DNA of 64,000 nt from Marinibium conchae (GTDB taxonomy: Bacteria > Pseudomonadota > Gammaproteobacteria > Enterobacterales > Alteromonadaceae). Below the pieces are notes generated by a model. The model was given only the letters and a program-made list of their open reading frames with translations, was not told the origin of the DNA and did not search any database. The translations under genes were made by a program, and so were the position numbers. The DNA lies in assembly GCF_015595035.1 (NCBI RefSeq), contig NZ_JADNRN010000002.1, positions 388,647-452,646 of the forward strand, read 5' to 3'. Position 1 is the first letter of the stretch. The number at the start of each line of letters is the position of its first letter. This document shows positions 9,089 to 18,140 of the stretch, one piece after another.

Positions 9089-9952
9089 TTGCCGACATTG
9101 ATATCAAATAACAAACAACTCATTGCATTCTTGATGATATCAATTGTTTTGCACCTTATCCTTTTCTGGCTATTTATGAGTGTTAAGCCTGCGCCGCCGA
9201 CAGTTGAAGAAAAAGTACTCAAGAGTTACGTGATATTTAATTCAACAATCAATGATGAAGCCGAAAGTCACACTGAGCCTCCGCAAAAGCTTGAGCTGAA
9301 AACAGAGCCTCAGCTTAACGAAGAGCCTCAGCTTAAACAGGAGACTCAGCCCAAGTTAGAGAATGACTTAGTACAAGAGCTGCAACTCAACAATGCCCGC
9401 ATAGCTGAAGCAAAAGATGATTTTGCGACTAAGTCAGAGACAGTGATAAGGGATTTAGAGCCCGACCTAGAAAAATCACCTAAAACGCAGAATACTGCGC
9501 CAGAACCCTTATCGCCCAAAACGAGTAAGGAAAACCAAAATGCATCCTTATTGACATCGGATGTTAGCGTGGGAGATAGGCAAAGCACTACGTCACGCTA
9601 TCTTCAAGATATAAACAAGCAGGCGTTACGCGACCTCTCGCGTGAAGCAAGTAGTAATTTTCGTCAGCCTCAGGCACTCGATAAACCATCAGAAGATGCC
9701 ATCAATAGGCGACGGCAACAAGCTTTGGACAGCACCTTCGCGCCAGCAGACAGCGACATATCGGTTGTGTCACAAATGGGCGATGAAACGCTTATTCGCA
9801 AAGGCGACGCTTGCGTAAAAATTACGAAAACCGCGTTGGATGACCCAATGTGGCGAGGCCCTCGGCTGTGGACATCAAGCAATGGCTGCGGTGCACAAAA
9901 CAAACTTCAAGAGCAGCTACAAAAGTCACTTGATAAACATTTGAAGAAATAA
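9089..9952 (+). CDS. Membrane-anchored hypothetical protein with TonB-like N-terminus
   Basis: I do not recognise a family. The 287-residue frame has one membrane segment (about residues 11-32), then a long Glu/Pro/Lys/Gln-rich linker. The linker carries imperfect repeats of the type E-P-Q-L (residues 60-95). A region rich in charged residues and a more compact C-terminal third follow, including a G-D-A-C-V-K-I segment and a second Cys near residue 268. The layout (short cytoplasmic tail, one helix, acidic and proline-rich spacer, periplasmic C-domain) resembles TonB or TolA-like proteins, but no TonB C-terminal motif is visible. The two cysteines might form a disulfide. The start is TTG, so the exact N-terminus is uncertain. 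It is convergent with speE. Confidence 0.65.
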   Translation: MPTLISNNKQLIAFLMISIVLHLILFWLFMSVKPAPPTVEEKVLKSYVIFNSTINDEAESHTEPPQKLELKTEPQLNEEPQLKQETQPKLENDLVQELQLNNARIAEAKDDFATKSETVIRDLEPDLEKSPKTQNTAPEPLSPKTSKENQNASLLTSDVSVGDRQSTTSRYLQDINKQALRDLSREASSNFRQPQALDKPSEDAINRRRQQALDSTFAPADSDISVVSQMGDETLIRKGDACVKITKTALDDPMWRGPRLWTSSNGCGAQNKLQEQLQKSLDKHLKK

Positions 9953-9992
9953 ACAAGATCCTATAGCAGTATGTATGGGATGCTCTTAAACA

Positions 9993-11558
9993 TTAATAAC
10001 CAAAGCTTTTCCAGCCTTCTAAATAATAGGTGAGTAGTATGGGCTGGTGGATATTATTCACTTCAACGTCGTCAATTCTTTGATCTTTTGAAAACACTCG
10101 CATGGCGTCGAGCATATCCACATTTAGGAAGGTACTAGTCTCTAACTTTGATTTCTGGTGTGCCGTTGACAGTGGCCTGTCGCTTGCCATCACAAAGCCC
10201 CAATCGCCAAACGATGGTACGTCGGCATGGTAGGGTACAACGAAGTTAAAACCGCTTGCGCGAACCGTATTGTGAATGCTCCAAAAGGCCTTAGTTGCAA
10301 AATACGGACTTGTAGCTTGCGTCACAAACACACCGCCTTCGTTGAGGTTTTTTCGAAGTGCTTGGTAATACTGTTTAGTGTACAGGCGCGATAGTTCAAT
10401 GGTGTTAGGATCTGGAAGGTCACTAACAATGAAATCGAACCCTTCTGTATTGTCCATTAAGAAATTAAAGGCATCGGTGTATACGATCTCTAATTTTGGA
10501 GATGCTAAACTTGCGCCGTTTAGCTTGCTTAGGTGTGGATTGGTTTTAGCTAATTCAACCACGCGCTCGTCAAGGTCGACGAGCACGATGCTGTCGATTT
10601 CAGGGTATTTTAAAAGCTCCTTTACCGCTAAGCCATCGCCAGCGCCAAGCAAGAGAACGCGCTTGCTGGTGGATTCTTTAAATATGAGTGGGTAGCTAAC
10701 CAAAGCCTCATGATAGCGATGTTCGTCGCGTGATGAGAATTGGATGGTACCGTTCAAAAATAAACGAATATCATCTTGATTTTTGGTCAGGATAATTTTT
10801 TGATAAGGACTTTGTTCGGCATGTACGATGCGGTCGTTGAATAGCGCTTGATCCCATTCATATAGCATCTGGCTTGTGAAAAGTATGCCGCCAGCCAAGA
10901 CAGCAAATGTCATTACAAGGTAAACCATGATACTGGTTTTCGCCTTACCAAGGCTGTCACCAAAGTAACGCATTAACACTGCAATAATACTGAGGTTTAC
11001 CAAGCCCAACACGAGGGATGACTGAAAATTACCCAGTACAGGAAGCAAAAAGAAGGGAAACGCGATAGTGGCAATGAGTGCGCCAATGTAGTCAAAGGTG
11101 AGGATGTTCGCAATATTACTTTTGAGAGCCTTGAACGATTCCATCAAGCGGGTAAGAAAAGGGATTTCCAAACCAATCAAAAAGCCAATTGAGCAGGTTA
11201 AGCCAACATAGGTTGGAATGAGTAAACCTGAACTAATGTAACTTAAATATAAAAGCGGAATGCTCAATCCACCTAAGGTCGCTAGTGCGATTTCAAATTG
11301 AAGAAAGCGCGTTAGCAAATTGTCATTAATGTATTTTGAACAGAATGAACCCACTCCCATTGCGGCCATATACATGCCAATTGTGAGGGAGAAGTAACGC
11401 ACGCTGTCGCCCAAAAAATAGGAAACTGTCGTTGCAATTAAGAGCTCATATACAATAGAGCATAAGCCTGCGACGAAAGCGGCATAGGTTAGTGCTCTGG
11501 CTTGTTTTTCATTCGTTGATTTTGAACTATTTTCTTCGGCTTGAGTTTTTTCTAGCAT
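9993..11558 (-). CDS. speE: Membrane-bound spermidine synthase (polyamine aminopropyltransferase)
   Basis: The 521-residue protein joins a membrane part to a spermidine synthase domain. Residues about 20-230 hold seven or so hydrophobic helices; the rest is the aminopropyltransferase fold. The AdoMet-type site shows L-L-L-G-A-G-D-G near residue 300, then V-L-V-D-L-D for the ribose contacts, and the catalytic region S-D-L-P-D-P-N near residue 375. The upstream segment D-E-H-R-Y-H-E-A-L carries the conserved Tyr and His. It would move an aminopropyl group from decarboxylated AdoMet to putrescine. Its ATG overlaps the end of speD by seven bases, so the two are translated as one unit and together make spermidine. 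Confidence 0.92.
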   Translation of the reverse strand: MLEKTQAEENSSKSTNEKQARALTYAAFVAGLCSIVYELLIATTVSYFLGDSVRYFSLTIGMYMAAMGVGSFCSKYINDNLLTRFLQFEIALATLGGLSIPLLYLSYISSGLLIPTYVGLTCSIGFLIGLEIPFLTRLMESFKALKSNIANILTFDYIGALIATIAFPFFLLPVLGNFQSSLVLGLVNLSIIAVLMRYFGDSLGKAKTSIMVYLVMTFAVLAGGILFTSQMLYEWDQALFNDRIVHAEQSPYQKIILTKNQDDIRLFLNGTIQFSSRDEHRYHEALVSYPLIFKESTSKRVLLLGAGDGLAVKELLKYPEIDSIVLVDLDERVVELAKTNPHLSKLNGASLASPKLEIVYTDAFNFLMDNTEGFDFIVSDLPDPNTIELSRLYTKQYYQALRKNLNEGGVFVTQATSPYFATKAFWSIHNTVRASGFNFVVPYHADVPSFGDWGFVMASDRPLSTAHQKSKLETSTFLNVDMLDAMRVFSKDQRIDDVEVNNIHQPILLTYYLEGWKSFGY

Positions 11559-11992
11559 GACTTCGCATCGAATAAGTGGGGGGGGAGTTTTGGGGATTTT
11601 GCTTTGTTTTGTTCATGGCTTCGAGCATCGCCACGTCGATGCACAACGATTTCGTGCTGAGCAGGCCTAAAGTGCGCTAATAGGCTTGGTAGCGCATTTT
11701 CGGGTTCACAATCACCACACATGAAAATATCAATAGCGGCGTAAGCTCTTTCGGGCCAAGTATGAATACTAATGTGTGATTCGGCAAGTAAAGCGATGCC
11801 TGTTATTCCAGCGTTTTCACCAAAACTATGTAGGTGAATATTAAGTATCGTGGCTTTGCATGCGGTAGCAGCATTTTTTAAGGCTAGCTCTATTGAAGAC
11901 GAGTTCGTAAAGTCTCTTCCGTCGTATAAATCTAATAATATGTGCCTTCCTGGCGCATAGTTGGAAGCAGTAACATGCACAGATTTAGACAT
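11552..11992 (-). CDS. speD: S-adenosylmethionine decarboxylase proenzyme
   Basis: The 146-residue protein is a class 1b (short) AdoMet decarboxylase. The proenzyme cleaves itself at the Glu71-Ser72 bond in L-A-E-S-H-I-S-I-H-T-W-P-E, turning Ser72 into the pyruvoyl cofactor. The conserved acid/base residues around F-M-C-G-D-C are present. Its product, decarboxylated AdoMet, is the aminopropyl donor used by the overlapping downstream speE. The last 25 residues are polar, likely disordered, and beyond the usual family end. The ATG at 11992 fits the family start. Confidence 0.94.
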   Translation of the reverse strand: MSKSVHVTASNYAPGRHILLDLYDGRDFTNSSSIELALKNAATACKATILNIHLHSFGENAGITGIALLAESHISIHTWPERAYAAIDIFMCGDCEPENALPSLLAHFRPAQHEIVVHRRGDARSHEQNKAKSPKLPPHLFDAKSC

Positions 11993-12079
11993 TCTTTATT
12001 CCCAATGATGCCTTTAAAACAGGCGCTAAGACTATGGTATTCGCAAGTTTGTTGCAATCTCTATCGAGTCAATTAGCAT

Positions 12080-13312
12080 CTAAAAACCCAGATTATCCAG
12101 AACCTTAAGTATTTCTTGTTTCATAAAGAAAGGTTCAACTCGACTTATTTCAACACTCTGACACTGTTGAAAGCGCATAAACTCTGCTATGGAGTGAGCA
12201 AAGCTTTTCACCAACTCATGGGTGTTTATAGCTTTGCTTGGTACAAGACTAGACTCAAAATGAAGAGCTTTTATTTCTAATTTTAGGGTCTTGCGGTGGG
12301 CTTTACAATCCATGCGGCCAATGAAACGATCGGCATAAAGAAGGGGCAGGCTAAAGTAACCAAATCTACGCTTTGCTTCGGGAACATAGCATTCGATTTG
12401 ATAATCAAAATTAAAAATTTCACTTAAACGCTTTCTCTGAATTACTAAATTATCAAATGGCGATAGGATAAGTAAACGTTCACTTACTCTTTTTCTATTT
12501 CCTTCAAAAGCGCCTTTGTTGCATACAAAGCGTTGCGATGAAGGCATCAGTATTTCTTCGTATTTGCCTGAAGCTATACCTTCGTTTACTTGTTGTTTCA
12601 CCATCGCTTTGAGTGCCGGATTTTTCCTTAGATAAGTAAATGCGCTGGTTTCTACAACGCCATGACAGCGAAGCTGTTGTGTAATCAGATGAGTTGCAAA
12701 CTCTGTTATTGAGGGCGGACTTTGCTCAACATTTTCAGGCAGTACACGTTCGCTTAGGTCGTATATCTTTTGAAAACCATCTCTCTTAGCGACCATTAGA
12801 TCGCCTTCCATATACAACTGCTCAATCGCTTTTTTAGCTGGTTTCCAATCCCACCAAGCTCCGCCTGGTTTTTTAGCACTCTCAAAGTCTCGTGATCGCA
12901 TTGGTCCATTTTCACGGATTTGCTCAAGCACCTTAGTCATAAGTTGGCGGTCAGGATTTTTATACCAATGCGTTTGTCCTTTCTTTAAGGCAATTTTATA
13001 GGGCAGAGAAAATCGATAATCACTCATTGGCAAGAGAGCTGCGGCATGCGACCAATATTCAAAAATCGATTTTGATGCAAGCAGTTCGTCGAGCATGGTA
13101 GGGCGATAATTATCGACTCGCGTTCGAATTGCATGGTGATGGGCTCGTTCAACAACTGAAATAGTGTCGATTTGAACGTAGCCAATGTGTTTTATTGCCC
13201 TTAGCACCGCATTGCGGCCTTTGCCAAAGGTATTGGGCTTATGTAAGCCCTGAGAGCTAATCGCGATGCGCCTAAGATTAGCTCGTTCAGTTGGGGTTTT
13301 AATTTTTATCAT
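12080..13312 (-). CDS. ycaQ: YcaQ-like winged-helix DNA glycosylase (HTH_42)
   Basis: The protein (410 residues from the ATG at 13312) belongs to the YcaQ/AlkX family of winged-helix proteins that unhook DNA interstrand crosslinks. The catalytic Q-x-D motif is seen as Q-I-D-T-I-S-V near residue 48. It is followed by E-Y-W-S-H-A-A-A-L-L-P, which matches the family's conserved E-Y-W-x-H-E/A segment. The later S-P-F-D-N-L-V-I-Q-R-K-R stretch is also a family signature. The open frame extends to a TTG five codons upstream, but the ATG is nearer the family's usual start. It seems monocistronic. Confidence 0.85.
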   Translation of the reverse strand: MIKIKTPTERANLRRIAISSQGLHKPNTFGKGRNAVLRAIKHIGYVQIDTISVVERAHHHAIRTRVDNYRPTMLDELLASKSIFEYWSHAAALLPMSDYRFSLPYKIALKKGQTHWYKNPDRQLMTKVLEQIRENGPMRSRDFESAKKPGGAWWDWKPAKKAIEQLYMEGDLMVAKRDGFQKIYDLSERVLPENVEQSPPSITEFATHLITQQLRCHGVVETSAFTYLRKNPALKAMVKQQVNEGIASGKYEEILMPSSQRFVCNKGAFEGNRKRVSERLLILSPFDNLVIQRKRLSEIFNFDYQIECYVPEAKRRFGYFSLPLLYADRFIGRMDCKAHRKTLKLEIKALHFESSLVPSKAINTHELVKSFAHSIAEFMRFQQCQSVEISRVEPFFMKQEILKVLDNLGF

Positions 13313-13408
13313 AATAGCTAAAGTCAAGCCTCAAGACCAAGGCACTTGTTGGCAACCTCGGCTACGACACTGCTAACTGTTGCTTATTCGCCTTGAAGCT
13401 GCTTGGAA

Positions 13409-13645
13409 CTAAGTATGCGTAAGTGCTGACCGAATTACCTGTGCATGTTCTGCGAGGTCGTGCCCTAAGTCGGTGAGGTAACCTCCATCGTTTTGCGTAA
13501 CGATGCCCTTTTCATGCAAGCGTTTGGCCGCTGCAATCATTGATGGATCGGCGTCGTGGTGTACTTTGAGGCCTTGCATCAGGCTTTTATTTGGAAACTT
13601 TAATATAAGATTAAGTTCTTCAGTAAGTTCTTTCGTAAATGGCAT
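13409..13645 (-). CDS. Small conserved protein, TIGR02647 family
   Basis: This 78-residue protein begins M-P-F-T-K-E-L-T-E-E-L-N-L and contains K-V-H-H-D-A-D-P and G-G-Y-L-T-D-L-G near its end. That is the pattern of the TIGR02647 family of short proteins found in Vibrio, Shewanella, Pseudomonas and relatives. Their function is unknown; the helical layout ending in a hairpin-like G-Y-L-T-x-x-G resembles a winged-helix DNA-binding unit, but that is inference. It stands between the RND efflux gene and ycaQ on the same strand with an ATG start. Confidence 0.8.
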   Translation of the reverse strand: MPFTKELTEELNLILKFPNKSLMQGLKVHHDADPSMIAAAKRLHEKGIVTQNDGGYLTDLGHDLAEHAQVIRSALTHT

Positions 13646-13699
13646 CGTCGCCTCTTGTTATTTTTTTGTTATCTACAACTTTATAGTTGGCTAAAAAAC

Positions 13700-16600
13700 C
13701 TAGTGAGTCAAATTTTCTTTTTTGTGTGTTGAAGCTAACACCATGTACACACTCGGCAACACCAATAGTGTAAATGCTGTTCCTACTAGCATACCCGCAA
13801 CTAAAATTATGCCGATGCTATTTCGAGCCTCCGCACCAGCGCCCGATACCAATACCAATGGAAAGTGACCTAAGACCGTTGCTGCAGTTGTCATGAGTAC
13901 CGGACGAAGCCTAGTTTTTGCCGCCACCTGGATGGCATCGATTTTAGCCAAGCCTCTTTTCTGCATGGTGTTGGCAAACTCGACTATTAATATGCCATTT
14001 TTTGCAATCAAGCCTACGAGGGTGATAAAGCCAACCTGAGAATAAATGTTAATCGTTGTGAAATCTAAGAAGGCAAACACCATCGCGCCAGCTAAGGCCA
14101 GAGGAACGCTACCCAAGAGCACAACAAGTGGATCTCGGAAACTATTAAACTGCACGGCCAGCACTAGGAAAACAAAAATTAAAGCAACCAAAAGCACACC
14201 TTCTAAGGTGTTTCCCTCAAGCCTAATTTGTCGTGACTCGCCTGCATAATCAATACTGTAGTCAATGGGTAGAATTTCAGCTGCAGCGTCTTCAAGTGCC
14301 CGTAAACCTTGCTCTTTTGTAGTGCCAGGGATCACTTCACCATAAATACGAAAGGCATTCTTTTGCTGGAATTTACTCAACACGCGGGGTGCTGTTTCGG
14401 TAACTAGGGTCGCAATAGAGCGCACGGGAACAAGGTCGCCATTAGGTGTTCTTATTTGCAAGTCGAGAATAGCATCGGGATTTGCCCTGCCTTGGTCATC
14501 TATCATGGGTATTACTCGATAAGCACGACCATCTTGGTTGTAGCGATTTACAAAGTTTCCGGAGAGTAAGACTGAAAGTTGACGACTAACCGAGGTCAAA
14601 TCCATTCCCAAATCAGCCACTCTGCTGCGGTCTATGTTAAAACGCGCCTGCGGTAAGTCTATTTTTAAATCCGTTTCGGCGAAGAGAAATTTACCACTTT
14701 GATTTGCAGCGGCTACCATCTTATTGGCGTACACTTTCATATCATCGTATGAGTCTGTGCTTAGCACCACCAATTCAACTGAAAAGTTTCCAGAGGTGGG
14801 TAAAGCAGAATCAAGCACGGGAAGAGCTTTTAAGCCAGTAACGCTTGAAAGCGAAGCGAAGGCCTTCCAAAACATATCTTGCACGCTTTCATCGCGCTCA
14901 CTAGGATCAACGAAGTCAACACCGCTAAATGCTCCTACGGGATTGACGATTTGCCACATAAATTTAGCACCCTCTAGCTCTTTCATGGTATCGACCACTT
15001 GGTCCATTTGCGTCATGCTATATTCTAAGGAGGCCTCCGGAGCCGACTCCACGATCACGTTTATGCTAGATTGATCTTCGGTAGGTGCTAGCTCTTTCAG
15101 TGAATATAGATAAAAGGGGATCGAGAGCAAAGACAAAAACAGCGCAATGCTTAGTACTTGTGCTTTATAATCTAATGTTTTGACTAGCAAACGTGAATAT
15201 CGTTCTTGTAGGTTGGCAAAAATGCCATTGACTCTTTGCGTTAAACGTCCTTCTTTTCCGCCCTCTGGCGACGCATAAGCGCTCATAATAGGTGATAGTG
15301 TAATGGCGACAAAACCAGAAATAAGCACGGCAATCGCCAAGGTAAAAGCAAACTCTTTGAATAGCGCGCCAGTTAAACCCGAGAGAAGGCCGATAGGAGC
15401 ATAAACAGCGGCTAAGGTAACCGTCATAGAAATTATCGGCGCCAATAGCTGTCGAGAGCTGGCAAGTGCGGCTTGCATGCGTGTCATTCCCTCTCGCATG
15501 TAACGCGCCACGTTCTCTACCACAACGATGGCATCATCAACAACTAAGCCGACCGATAGTACAATGGCCAGCACGGTCAGTAGGTTAAGGGTGAAGCCCA
15601 TGAGCGACATCATGGCAATGGCACCAAGAATGGAAATAGGAATGGTGACCAGTGGCACCAGTGCGGTTCTAAACGATCCCATCATGGCCACAACAACCAA
15701 ACCAACCAGTAATACAGTTTCAACTAAAGTAATGAAGATTTCACGCAAGGCACTGCGCATATAGAGGGTGCCATCGAAGCCATCAGTTATGCTAAGCCCT
15801 TGTGGGAGTGTCGGGTTTATTTTCTCGAGCATCTCGTAGAGGCGGTCGCCTATTTCTATTTCGTTAGCACCGGGCAGAGGCCAAACGGAAATATACAAAA
15901 CAGTGTTCTTATCGAGGCGAGAACTGACTTGCCCCTCTTCTTCGCCCAAGCTAACGTCTGCAATATCTTTAATACGAACCTGAGCACCATCAACTTGTCG
16001 AATAACGAGATTTTCAAATTCCTTCACACTCGATAGCGATGTGTCGGTTAATAAGCCCACCCGTTGTGAGGAGTTTTCACTTCGACCAACGGTTGCGACA
16101 AGATTATTTGCTCTCAGTGCTGCGGATACATCATCGGCTGCTACATCGAGTGCTGCCATTTTTTCAGCATTGAGCCACACTCGCATCGCAGGGTTACGAC
16201 CGCCTTCTAAACCAACACGCTGAACGCCTGGAATAGTCGATAAACTAGGCACCACTCGTCTCGACAAATAGTCGGTCACTTCAATACGAGACATTCCCGC
16301 ATTTTCTTCATCAAAGTTTACGGTTAGGTAAAACACTGCGAAAGGACGATCGGCACGAACTACCTGCACGGCGGGATCCTCTGCACCCTCTGGAAGCTCA
16401 AATCGAATTTGGTCAAGGCGTGAAGACAATTCGGCGAGGGCTCGTGTGCTATCCACTCCCAAACGCAACCACACTGTGACCGAGCTAACGCCTGGTGTGG
16501 TGCGTGAATCAACATAATCTACACCTGGAACCGACGCCGCAGCGCGTTCGATAGGCTCAGTAATAAAGCCCTGCACAACTTCAGCAGAGGCGCCTACGTA

Positions 16601-16777
16601 AGGCGTTGTGATCTGTAAGGAAGCACTTTCGATTTTTGGAAATTGAAGAATAGGTAAATCAATCGCTGCGCGGATGCCAACTAAGACGAGCGCCAAAGAC
16701 AGTACCAGTGACAAAATTGGTCGCTTACAAAATACGTCCATGATGGTTGGTTTACCGAAATCATTTGCTTGGCTCAT
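13700..16777 (-). CDS. RND efflux transporter, inner-membrane pump (HAE1 family)
   Basis: At 1025 residues this is a full-length AcrB/MexB-type RND pump. One membrane helix near residue 20 is followed by a large periplasmic loop. A cluster of helices (about residues 330-550) contains the proton-relay motif G-L-V-V-D-D-A-I-V-V-V-E-N near residue 400, and then a second loop and helix cluster follow. The double Asp needed for proton coupling is present. It uses the proton gradient to push drugs or other compounds through a periplasmic adaptor and an outer-membrane channel. The adaptor gene lies just upstream (3 bases apart), so the two form an operon. No TolC-like channel gene is near. Substrates cannot be told from sequence. 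Confidence 0.94.
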   Translation of the reverse strand: MSQANDFGKPTIMDVFCKRPILSLVLSLALVLVGIRAAIDLPILQFPKIESASLQITTPYVGASAEVVQGFITEPIERAAASVPGVDYVDSRTTPGVSSVTVWLRLGVDSTRALAELSSRLDQIRFELPEGAEDPAVQVVRADRPFAVFYLTVNFDEENAGMSRIEVTDYLSRRVVPSLSTIPGVQRVGLEGGRNPAMRVWLNAEKMAALDVAADDVSAALRANNLVATVGRSENSSQRVGLLTDTSLSSVKEFENLVIRQVDGAQVRIKDIADVSLGEEEGQVSSRLDKNTVLYISVWPLPGANEIEIGDRLYEMLEKINPTLPQGLSITDGFDGTLYMRSALREIFITLVETVLLVGLVVVAMMGSFRTALVPLVTIPISILGAIAMMSLMGFTLNLLTVLAIVLSVGLVVDDAIVVVENVARYMREGMTRMQAALASSRQLLAPIISMTVTLAAVYAPIGLLSGLTGALFKEFAFTLAIAVLISGFVAITLSPIMSAYASPEGGKEGRLTQRVNGIFANLQERYSRLLVKTLDYKAQVLSIALFLSLLSIPFYLYSLKELAPTEDQSSINVIVESAPEASLEYSMTQMDQVVDTMKELEGAKFMWQIVNPVGAFSGVDFVDPSERDESVQDMFWKAFASLSSVTGLKALPVLDSALPTSGNFSVELVVLSTDSYDDMKVYANKMVAAANQSGKFLFAETDLKIDLPQARFNIDRSRVADLGMDLTSVSRQLSVLLSGNFVNRYNQDGRAYRVIPMIDDQGRANPDAILDLQIRTPNGDLVPVRSIATLVTETAPRVLSKFQQKNAFRIYGEVIPGTTKEQGLRALEDAAAEILPIDYSIDYAGESRQIRLEGNTLEGVLLVALIFVFLVLAVQFNSFRDPLVVLLGSVPLALAGAMVFAFLDFTTINIYSQVGFITLVGLIAKNGILIVEFANTMQKRGLAKIDAIQVAAKTRLRPVLMTTAATVLGHFPLVLVSGAGAEARNSIGIILVAGMLVGTAFTLLVLPSVYMVLASTHKKENLTH

Positions 16778-16780
16778 TGC

Positions 16781-17869
16781 TTAAACACCTTTTTCAGAGG
16801 TGTAAGTAAGTATGCCGCTTCGCAGTTTGAAAGAGCCCTGCGTTGCAACGATGTCTCCGGGCTTTAATGAGCCGTCGAGCTCAAGTAAGCTGCTCTGTCC
16901 CTCGTTAGCGATCAGCGTGACGACTTGGCGTTTCGCGCGAAAATCGCCCTTGTCATCTTTTTCTAGTACAAAAACATAGCTTCCAAAAGCATCGTAACGA
17001 ATGGCTTTGGTGGGTAATCGAACAACATCTTTTACGCCGTCGATTGGCAGTGAAACCGACACTATCATGCCCGGTTTTAATACCGGCGAACTCGACGTTA
17101 ATTCCGCTCGTACCTTGATATTGCGTGACAGAGTAGATATTTCCTGATCTACCGCTTTCACCACCGCTGGCGTAGACGCCAAGCCAATAATGTTTGAGCT
17201 AACGTTAACTGAATCGCCTGCGTTGATTGCCGCATAGGCCTGAGGCACATTGAAATCAACCCACACTGTATTTGAGCTACTAGTTAGTTTGGTAATGAGA
17301 GTATTGCGCGATATAAAAGCACCCACTTCAAGCTGGTGTAAGCCGGCTTTTGCATCGAAGGGAGCCACGATGGTTTTTTTGGCGATAACAGCCTCGAGTG
17401 AACGCTTTCTGGCTGAACTTACTGCGAGCTGCGCTTTTGCACGCTCGTATTGGTCGCGGCTGCCAGCTCGTTGTTCTAGTAACTTTTCAAAGCGGAGCAG
17501 GTCGAGCTCTGCAATTTGAATTTCAGCATTAATTGCATCGAGTTGAGCTAGCTCGTCGTCAACTTGCATTTGGATAAGTGTGTCGCCTTTGTTTACCCTT
17601 CCGCCAGAGGGAAAACCAATGAAGCTGATTATGCCCTCAAGTTCATTGCGTACTTCTAAACTTCGGGTAGGGATAATGCTGCCGCTGAGGCTCAGGGAGT
17701 CTTGCCACTTCGATACTTCTACGACTTCACTGACTACAGTTTCACTCGGTTCAGGAAAGGATGCACCAAAAGCAATCGCAGCCATTACTTGGTTAAACTT
17801 TATGAAGCCAAGGAAACCCACAACCATAAAACAAAATAAAAACGTAAATAACCAACGACGCCAATGCAT
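16781..17869 (-). CDS. RND efflux periplasmic adaptor (membrane fusion protein)
   Basis: This is the adaptor partner of the RND pump. A membrane anchor near the N-terminus is followed by a barrel-sandwich half motif (G-S-I-I-P-T-R-S-L-E-V-R-N-E and G-R-V-N-K-G-D-T-L). A short coiled-coil hairpin rich in Glu, Ala and Arg comes next, then the second lipoyl half with I-V-A-P-F-D-A-K-A-G, a beta-barrel and a C-terminal domain. The frame opens at an ATG at 17896, but the internal ATG at 17869 has a well-spaced GGGAG ribosome site and is preferred here (362 residues). The 271-base gap to uvrD holds the likely promoter; I see no regulator gene beside it. Confidence 0.9.
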   Translation of the reverse strand: MHWRRWLFTFLFCFMVVGFLGFIKFNQVMAAIAFGASFPEPSETVVSEVVEVSKWQDSLSLSGSIIPTRSLEVRNELEGIISFIGFPSGGRVNKGDTLIQMQVDDELAQLDAINAEIQIAELDLLRFEKLLEQRAGSRDQYERAKAQLAVSSARKRSLEAVIAKKTIVAPFDAKAGLHQLEVGAFISRNTLITKLTSSSNTVWVDFNVPQAYAAINAGDSVNVSSNIIGLASTPAVVKAVDQEISTLSRNIKVRAELTSSSPVLKPGMIVSVSLPIDGVKDVVRLPTKAIRYDAFGSYVFVLEKDDKGDFRAKRQVVTLIANEGQSSLLELDGSLKPGDIVATQGSFKLRSGILTYTSEKGV

Positions 17870-18140
17870 CTTAAGCTCCCGATTCAAAGCATCCATTAAT
17901 TGGATGTAACGATGTGTTTTAACAAAGGATTAATTCTTATATTGAGTGTAGTGTAAGCCTGCTTTTGAGCAAGCTAGTCACCCGATATAATTATGTTTGT
18001 CATAGTTTACTGGAGGGCTTTCACTTTAGTTCATTGCATTACAAAAATGTCACGTATTGTGCAGGCTAGTGCTCGAAGTGTTCTTGCTACGTTGTTGTAA
18101 CACTCGCGCACTATTGAAGGCTGCTTGAGCTAGTAGCCGC

